Shown here one piece after another: positions 1 to 3,535 of a DNA stretch of 5,649 nt. The translations under genes and the position numbers were made by a program. Position 1 is the stretch's first letter. Each line of letters starts with the position of its first letter. Where the stretch lies: NCBI GenBank assembly GCA_004557805.1, contig SFFS01000166.1, positions 1 to 5,649 of the forward strand. The letters are read 5' to 3'. The notes below the pieces were generated by a model, which saw only the letters and a list, made by a program, of their open reading frames with translations, made no database searches and was not told where the DNA came from. The DNA comes from Clostridiales bacterium (GTDB lineage: Bacteria > Bacillota > Clostridia > Christensenellales > Aristaeellaceae).

Positions 1-461
1 ATGCGCGCCAGGAACGTGAAGAAGCCCATCGGAAGCATGATGCGCGCCAGGCGGATCGTCAGCTGCTGCGCCTCGGCGCTTGCGCCAGGCAGGAAAAAGC
101 GGCAGACCAGCGTATCGAGCATGGACAGCGTCAGCCCGAGAATGACGGCCGAGAGCGCCAGCCCGATCGTGAACAGATTGCGGATGAACCGGTCGGCCTT
201 GTCGCGGCTTTGCTGCAGCTGCGAGGAATAGGTCGGGATCAGCGTGGCGGAAAGCGCCGTGACGATCACGGAGAGGAAGATGCACGGAATATCGAACGCC
301 GTCTTATAAGCGTCGGTGATGGCGCTCAGGCCGAAGCGCGAGGCCATAACCGTTTCGCGCAGGAAGCCGGTAACCTTCGCTACCATCGTGAATACCATCA
401 CGACGAGCATCGATTTGGACAGCGATTTTACGCTGGAGTTCGCTTCATTCTCAGTATGCAT
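1..461 (-). CDS. murJ: MurJ/MviN-family flippase, N-terminal part (runs off left edge)
   Basis: Reading leftward from the ATG at 461-459, the frame stays open to the window edge, giving 153 residues and no stop. The N-terminus resembles the MurJ/MviN (MVF) family: a first hydrophobic helix at about residues 18-31, then GFLRE at 32-36, FG at 43-44 and TDAYKTAFDIP at 49-59. This matches the family pattern of a Gly-Phe-x-Arg turn followed by a TDAF/TDAY helix. Further membrane segments lie near 60-76, 96-117 and 136-150. MurJ flips lipid II across the cytoplasmic membrane; relatives move other lipid-linked glycans. The gene starts 23 bases after the EpsG-like gene, so the two are probably co-transcribed. 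The Shine-Dalgarno is modest (AGGTG, 466-470) and close to the ATG, so translational coupling is possible. With an EpsG-like polymerase as partner, it may be an exopolysaccharide flippase rather than the housekeeping MurJ. Family call firm, substrate uncertain. Confidence 0.85.
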   Translation of the reverse strand, partial: MHTENEANSSVKSLSKSMLVVMVFTMVAKVTGFLRETVMASRFGLSAITDAYKTAFDIPCIFLSVIVTALSATLIPTYSSQLQQSRDKADRFIRNLFTIGLALSAVILGLTLSMLDTLVCRFFLPGASAEAQQLTIRLARIMLPMGFFTFLAR

Positions 462-484
462 GTGTCACCTGTACGTTTCTTGTG

Positions 485-1750
485 TTAATAGGTCACGATG
501 CGGCTGCGGTTCGTCGGCTTGCGCAGCAGGGAGTTATAATACTCGTCCCAGCTGAGGCCGCCGGTTTCGTAGGCGTTCATGGCGCTGGCGTTTTTGATGT
601 TGACGTATTTTTCATCGAGCAGCTGCTCGGAGTTGAACACGGTAATATACGGGTATTCCCAGGGCTTGGAGTTGTAATATTCGGCGTAGTCCATTACGGC
701 GGTGATGTCCTTGACGTAGAGGAAGGAGATCAGCAGCAGCATCGCGGGGAAAGCGACGCGCAGCTTGCGCACGAAATCGCGGTTGCGCACGAACAGCGCC
801 GGAATCAGCGCGATTTCCACGATGCGGAAATAGACGTTCGTGCGGGAGGCGATCAGATCGAAGGACATGAACGCGACGTACAGGCAGAACCCGACGACGT
901 AAAGGTTGAAAAGGAATTTTTCACGCAGGGTGAGCTGATCTTTCGCGCGCAGCGCGAGAAGAAAAATAATCAGCATGAACAGGCCGCGGTTTGCAAGCGC
1001 GGTGAGACTGAGGTGATTGTTTTCGAGATAATAGGTGGAAATGGTGTACTCCAACCGCGCGGGAAGGAGCGAGATGACAGGCATGAGATTGACGAAATTG
1101 ATGACGACCACAAGCGCCGCGCCGATTGCCAGCACGAGGAGAACCGTTTTCTTTTTCCAGTCGATGAAGAACATGCGGTTTTCCCGGCGGAAGAAAACGA
1201 GCAGCAGCATGACGATGGCGGAATTGTGCATCAGCGTCGCTACAGCGATGCCGGCCAGCGCCGAAACGCGCCGCCGCTGCTGCCATGCCGGGAACACCCA
1301 GCCCAGCGCGATGCTCAGCGAAATCAGCTGGCGGATGCCGCTTTCCATATAAACGAGCGAATAGACTGCGAAAAAGCACGTCAGGCCGAAAATGGGCAGC
1401 GGACTGAAGCGGCGCAGAAAGCGGTTAATCATCAGCAGGCTGAACAGCGTAACGCACGCCACGAACACGACGTAATGCACCTTGAGCATGCGGAAGAAGC
1501 TCATCAGGTAGAAGAAGCCGATTTCGATTTTGTTATACTGAAACGCCGCATAGCTCGGAAAGGAGGAAAGCGGCTGCACGTTGGCATAAATGCTCAGATA
1601 GGTCAGATAGTCCGTGCCCTGGCCGTAGCGGAGCGAAAAGAAGGCGAACAGCCCCGTCAGCGTGATGAGATAGACAAACTTGTTCGTGCCGCGCCGCCAC
1701 TCCCAGACCGTTAAAAACAGCAGCACCGCAAGAATCGTCAGCCTTACCAT
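485..1750 (-). CDS. EpsG-family / Wzy-like polysaccharide polymerase, membrane protein
   Basis: This complete 421-residue protein is highly hydrophobic, with roughly ten predicted membrane segments (for example about 3-15, 25-40, 92-106, 118-134, 163-185, 201-219, 255-266, 280-299, 308-321, 333-345). It resembles the EpsG family: LRYGQGTDYLTY at 40-51, GIRQLISLSIALG at 138-150 and LMHNSAIVMLLL at 173-184 correspond to the family's R-x-G-x-G-T-D-Y, R-Q and H-x-S-A blocks. Such proteins are thought to polymerise lipid-linked oligosaccharide repeat units at the outer face of the membrane during capsule, EPS or O-antigen assembly. The C-terminus (about 346-421) is hydrophilic, rich in Tyr and Asn, and has no domain I recognise. 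The ATG at 1750 is supported by GGGAGG at 1761-1766 and by a promoter at 1800-1829. The stop is TAA. A MurJ-like flippase follows after 23 bases, which fits a polymerise-and-export unit. Substrate unknown. Confidence 0.85.
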   Translation of the reverse strand: MVRLTILAVLLFLTVWEWRRGTNKFVYLITLTGLFAFFSLRYGQGTDYLTYLSIYANVQPLSSFPSYAAFQYNKIEIGFFYLMSFFRMLKVHYVVFVACVTLFSLLMINRFLRRFSPLPIFGLTCFFAVYSLVYMESGIRQLISLSIALGWVFPAWQQRRRVSALAGIAVATLMHNSAIVMLLLVFFRRENRMFFIDWKKKTVLLVLAIGAALVVVINFVNLMPVISLLPARLEYTISTYYLENNHLSLTALANRGLFMLIIFLLALRAKDQLTLREKFLFNLYVVGFCLYVAFMSFDLIASRTNVYFRIVEIALIPALFVRNRDFVRKLRVAFPAMLLLISFLYVKDITAVMDYAEYYNSKPWEYPYITVFNSEQLLDEKYVNIKNASAMNAYETGGLSWDEYYNSLLRKPTNRSRIVTY

Positions 1751-1760
1751 ATCAGAAGAA

Positions 1761-1766
1761 CCTCCC
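1761..1766 (-). promoter_or_regulatory. Shine-Dalgarno of the EpsG-like gene
   Basis: Read on the minus strand the site is GGGAGG, ending 10 bases before the ATG at 1750. It is a strong anti-16S match at slightly long spacing and supports this start codon. Confidence 0.7.
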
Positions 1767-1799
1767 GCGCATTTCTATTCACATAAGCACAGACAAATC

Positions 1800-1829
1800 A
1801 GTATACCATACATCTAACGAGTTTGGCAA
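1800..1829 (-). promoter_or_regulatory. Promoter of the EpsG-like/MurJ-like unit (extended -10)
   Basis: On the minus strand, TTGCCA (1829-1824) and TATACT (1805-1800) are separated by 18 bases. The -10 is preceded by TG plus one base, which makes it an extended -10 element. A start near 1793 would give a leader of about 43 bases containing the GGGAGG ribosome-binding site. It is the best sigma-70/SigA-type match on this strand in the gap. The call rests on sequence pattern only. Confidence 0.65.
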
Positions 1830-1886
1830 GAAAACCATTGCATGCACAGGGAAAAAAGTGGAAACATGCGGGGAAAAGCGTTTTTT

Positions 1887-1905
1887 TGCCGCGCAGCGCG
1901 CGGCA
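1887..1905. repeat. GC-rich perfect inverted repeat (8-bp stem, 3-base loop)
   Basis: TGCCGCGC and GCGCGGCA flank the loop AGC. Seven T residues (1881-1887) abut the left side on the plus strand, and the last of them forms the outermost pair. This is the wrong geometry for an intrinsic terminator in either direction: a plus-strand transcript has its U-run before the stem, and a minus-strand transcript has an A-run after it. The repeat lies between the two divergent promoters, upstream of both. Role unknown. Confidence 0.6.
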
Positions 1906-1914
1906 GAATTCTGC
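1903..1914. repeat. 12-bp perfect palindrome
   Basis: GCAGAATTCTGC is fully self-complementary and shares its first three bases with the GC-rich hairpin on its left. It lies about 57 bases upstream of the rightward -35 element and about 75 bases upstream of the leftward -35. It could bind a dimeric protein or be chance; I recognise no regulator consensus. Confidence 0.45.
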
Positions 1915-1970
1915 AAAACCGCCCCGGCGCTGTGAAACATTAGGCAAAAAGGCAATTTGCGCCGCGGTTC

Positions 1971-1999
1971 TTGACAGAGGAGAACTGTATCATTATAAT
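1971..1999 (+). promoter_or_regulatory. Perfect-consensus sigma-70/SigA promoter of the tetR operon
   Basis: TTGACA (1971-1976) and TATAAT (1994-1999) are both exact consensus and are separated by the optimal 17 bases. The predicted start is near 2006, giving a leader of about 41 bases before the GTG at 2047. The -10 overlaps the first of two inverted repeats, so bound repressor should occlude polymerase. A promoter this strong normally implies tight control. Confidence 0.85.
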
Positions 2000-2011
2000 T
2001 ACACTGTAATT
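1997..2011. promoter_or_regulatory. Operator-like inverted repeat 1 (predicted TetR-family site)
   Basis: AATTAC-ACT-GTAATT is a perfect inverted repeat with 6-bp arms and a 3-base centre. It shares three bases with the -10 (1997-1999) and covers the predicted transcription start. TetR-family repressors commonly bind short palindromes next to their own promoter, so autorepression by the gene at 2047 is the natural reading. Binding is inferred. Confidence 0.65.
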
Positions 2012-2026
2012 GATTACTGCGTAATT
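2012..2026. promoter_or_regulatory. Operator-like inverted repeat 2, abutting repeat 1
   Basis: GATTAC-TGC-GTAATT repeats the layout of the 1997-2011 site with one arm mismatch (G for A at the first base). It begins on the very next base, so the two centres are 15 bp apart, about one and a half helical turns. The inner half-sites also form a third palindrome, GTAAT-TG-ATTAC (2006-2017). This suggests two dimers on the DNA, or one dimer on alternative half-site pairs. Confidence 0.6.
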
Positions 2027-2034
2027 ATATAAAA

Positions 2035-2039
2035 AGAGG
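2035..2039 (+). promoter_or_regulatory. Shine-Dalgarno supporting the GTG start of tetR
   Basis: AGAGG ends 7 bases before the GTG at 2047. It supports the non-ATG start: the next in-frame ATG is at codon 93, well past the DNA-binding domain. Confidence 0.65.
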
Positions 2040-2046
2040 CGAGGCC

Positions 2047-2685
2047 GTGGCGCTGAGAGATCATTCGCTGGACGATAGAATCATAGCAGCGGCACGGAAG
2101 GAATTTTTGGAAAAGGGCTACGCGGGCGCGTCGCTGCGCAAAATCGCGGAGCAGGCCGGCGTTACGGCCGGCGCGATTCAGACGCGGTACCGGTCGAAGG
2201 ACGAGCTGTTTGCAAGCCTGCTGAAACCGCTGCTGGACGATATCGAAGCTGCGTTTCAAAACGTCAAGGAGGATTATTACGCGGATGCGGCCGACGATTT
2301 TCTGGCGCAGCTCAAGGCGTCCATGCGCCGCGAGTCCGCGGCCATTCTTCGGCTGATCTTTGCGCACTATAAAGAAGCCGCGCTGCTCTTCTATCGAAGC
2401 GCGGGAAGCAGTCTGGAGCGCTGCTTCGAGGGAATTGTGAAAAACAAAATTGCGGAAAGCATCGCGTTCTTTCACAGCAAAGACTTTGCGGGCGTGGATG
2501 AAAAGCTGCTCGGACTCTTAATCTCCGCGCAGTTCGACGGCTACCGCCGGATCGTTATCGAGTGCCCGGAACGGGCAGCGGCCGAGCGCTGCATGAACGC
2601 GCTGATGACCTATCATTTCGGCGGCTGGACGGCGCTTTTCGAGGCGGCGGATCAGGCGAAGAAGGAGATGCGGGATGAAATATAA
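2047..2685 (+). CDS. TetR/AcrR-family transcriptional regulator
   Basis: The 212-residue protein has the usual TetR-family length and plan. The N-terminal domain at about 10-57 includes AARKEFLEKGYAGASL (15-30) and then the helix-turn-helix, with SLRKIAEQAG (29-38) as the support helix and TAGAIQTRYR (40-49) as the recognition helix, followed by the typical SKDELFASLL (50-59). The C-terminal part (about 60-212) is helical and variable, as expected for the ligand-binding and dimer domain; its ligand cannot be read from sequence. The start is GTG, backed by AGAGG at 2035-2039. Just upstream are a consensus promoter and two abutting inverted repeats over the start site, so the gene is probably autorepressed. 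Its last 11 bases overlap the ATC-hydrolase-family gene, so the two are probably co-transcribed and the enzyme may be controlled by this repressor. The stop is TAA. Confidence 0.92.
   Translation: MALRDHSLDDRIIAAARKEFLEKGYAGASLRKIAEQAGVTAGAIQTRYRSKDELFASLLKPLLDDIEAAFQNVKEDYYADAADDFLAQLKASMRRESAAILRLIFAHYKEAALLFYRSAGSSLERCFEGIVKNKIAESIAFFHSKDFAGVDEKLLGLLISAQFDGYRRIVIECPERAAAERCMNALMTYHFGGWTALFEAADQAKKEMRDEI
2662..2667 (+). promoter_or_regulatory. Shine-Dalgarno inside tetR for the downstream gene
   Basis: AAGGAG lies within the last codons of tetR, 7 bases before the ATG at 2675. The close match and ideal spacing fix the start and fit coupled translation of the overlapping pair. Confidence 0.75.
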
Positions 2686-3094
2686 CGGCTTTTATTTCTG
2701 GATGTTCAAAGGTTCCATGAAAAAGGTGCTGACGGAAAAATACGGCGTGCAGTATGCGTCGGAGATCATGAAAAAGAGCGCCCGGGTCTACCGGGAAATG
2801 GTGGAACGGGCGGACGATATCGGCGCCGATAACCCGATGGCGTATAACGAGCTGTTCGCGCTGGCTTTTGTCGCGCCGTATGTGGCCAGCGAAAAGAAAA
2901 TCCCGCCGGAAACCGTGCAGGAGATGATGCGGCGCGCGCTTTATCACGTCGGATGGTATTTCGGAAGAACCGATCTGAACACGGAAAAGGGCAAGGCGGA
3001 GAACAAAAAGAGCATCGTTCGATATGTCAAATGGTACACGCCGGAGCGGGAGCGGCAATATCCGACGTCTTTCAAGGTGGATTTCGTCGGTTAG
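2675..3094 (+). CDS. Translatable N-terminal part (139 aa) of the ATC-hydrolase-family gene
   Basis: If the TAG at 3092-3094 acts as a stop, only this 139-residue product is made. It begins MKYNGFYFWMFKGSMKKVL and ends FKVDFVG. It lacks the cysteine-rich conserved half of the family, so it is unlikely to be active alone. The start is fixed by AAGGAG at 2662-2667. This entry is the part of the interrupted gene that an ordinary ORF caller would report. Confidence 0.6.
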   Translation: MKYNGFYFWMFKGSMKKVLTEKYGVQYASEIMKKSARVYREMVERADDIGADNPMAYNELFALAFVAPYVASEKKIPPETVQEMMRRALYHVGWYFGRTDLNTEKGKAENKKSIVRYVKWYTPERERQYPTSFKVDFVG

Positions 3095-3307
3095 CCCTAT
3101 GAGGGCGCGTGCTATTACCGCATCACTCGCTGTCCTATTTGCGCCTATACCGAAAAGCTGGGCGTAAAAGAGCTGATGCCGCTGTTCTGCGAACTGGATC
3201 AGGTAATGATCGCACTCCAGCACGGCGTACTGCATCGGAAGCATACCATCGCCGCTGGCGGCGAATACTGCGACTACTATATCACCGGCAACAGGGAGCA
3301 GGTTTGA
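2675..3307 (+). pseudogene. ATC-hydrolase-family gene interrupted by an in-frame TAG at codon 140
   Basis: From ATG 2675 the frame runs 139 codons, meets TAG at 3092-3094, then stays open for 70 more codons to TGA at 3305-3307. The part after the TAG looks protein-coding and matches the C-terminal half of the L-2-amino-thiazoline-4-carboxylic acid hydrolase family: TRCPICAYTEKLGVKELMP (151-169), FCELD (171-175), then LHRKHTIAAGGEYCDYY (186-202), with cysteines 153, 156, 172 and 199. The N-terminal part is mostly helical and hydrophilic. The founding members take part in bacterial conversion of 2-aminothiazoline-4-carboxylate to L-cysteine; most relatives are uncharacterised. The intact length would be about 210 residues. 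The gene overlaps tetR by 11 bases. The lone stop could be a recent nonsense mutation, a base-call error or a read-through codon, and sequence alone cannot separate these. Family call fairly firm; true substrate unknown. Confidence 0.75.
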
Positions 3308-3351
3308 AACAGCGTGGACGAAGGAATCAACGATAAAAGATATGGACAAAC

Positions 3352-3382
3352 AGGCACGATAGGAGAAATCTCCTTCGTGCCT
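3352..3382. terminator. Bidirectional terminator-like hairpin between convergent genes
   Basis: AGGCACGA (3352-3359) pairs with TCGTGCCT (3375-3382). Inside, AGGAG (3361-3365) pairs with CTCCT (3370-3374), leaving a bulged T at 3360 and a loop of four bases that can close by one more A-T pair. The stem totals about 13-14 bp. Downstream T-runs are short in both directions: TTT then ACTGT on the plus strand, and TGTTTGT on the minus strand. The position, 45 bases after the hydrolase TGA and about 150 bases after the UvrA-like stop, suits termination of both converging transcripts. The weak U-runs lower certainty. Confidence 0.6.
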
Positions 3383-3535
3383 TTACTGTACCTGCCTTCT
3401 TCAGTCGCGCAACCGCACATCCGCGTCACGGACAGCGGCCCTGATCGCTTGCCTTTTTACCGCCGACGGGCGCAGCGCTCATTGCGCTATTCCTGCGCTC
3501 CCTTGCTGCTGAGACGTTCGACCTCGATGATGGTT
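3383..3535. other. Unassigned spacer between terminator hairpin and the UvrA-like stop
   Basis: These 153 bases hold no gene I can support. A small inverted repeat, AGCGC-TCATT-GCGCT (3474-3488), is the only structure seen, and it has no T-run after it. On the minus strand one frame reads through the UvrA-like stop region as a short protein-like string ending in VERLSSKGAQE, but it has no start codon and a stop lies just upstream, so I do not call it. Confidence 0.4.

Noticed and set aside
482..1714. A 410-codon plus-strand open frame opposite the EpsG-like gene
   Set aside because: Its product is rich in Glu, His, Gln and Arg with no domain. The opposite strand encodes a clear polytopic membrane protein with family motifs, a ribosome-binding site and a promoter. 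It is a composition-driven shadow.
1887..1905. The GC-rich hairpin as an intrinsic terminator
   Set aside because: The T-run precedes the stem on the plus strand and becomes an A-run after the stem on the minus strand, so neither transcript would end in a U-tract.
1925..1964. CGGCGC...GCGCCG inverted repeat as a possible leader structure or riboswitch
   Set aside because: It lies upstream of the predicted promoter, has a 28-base unstructured loop, and matches no riboswitch I recognise.
3109..3336. A 75-codon plus-strand frame after the TAG of the hydrolase-family gene
   Set aside because: It is out of frame with the conserved cysteine-rich continuation, which uses the same DNA. Its Arg-rich product looks like a shadow.
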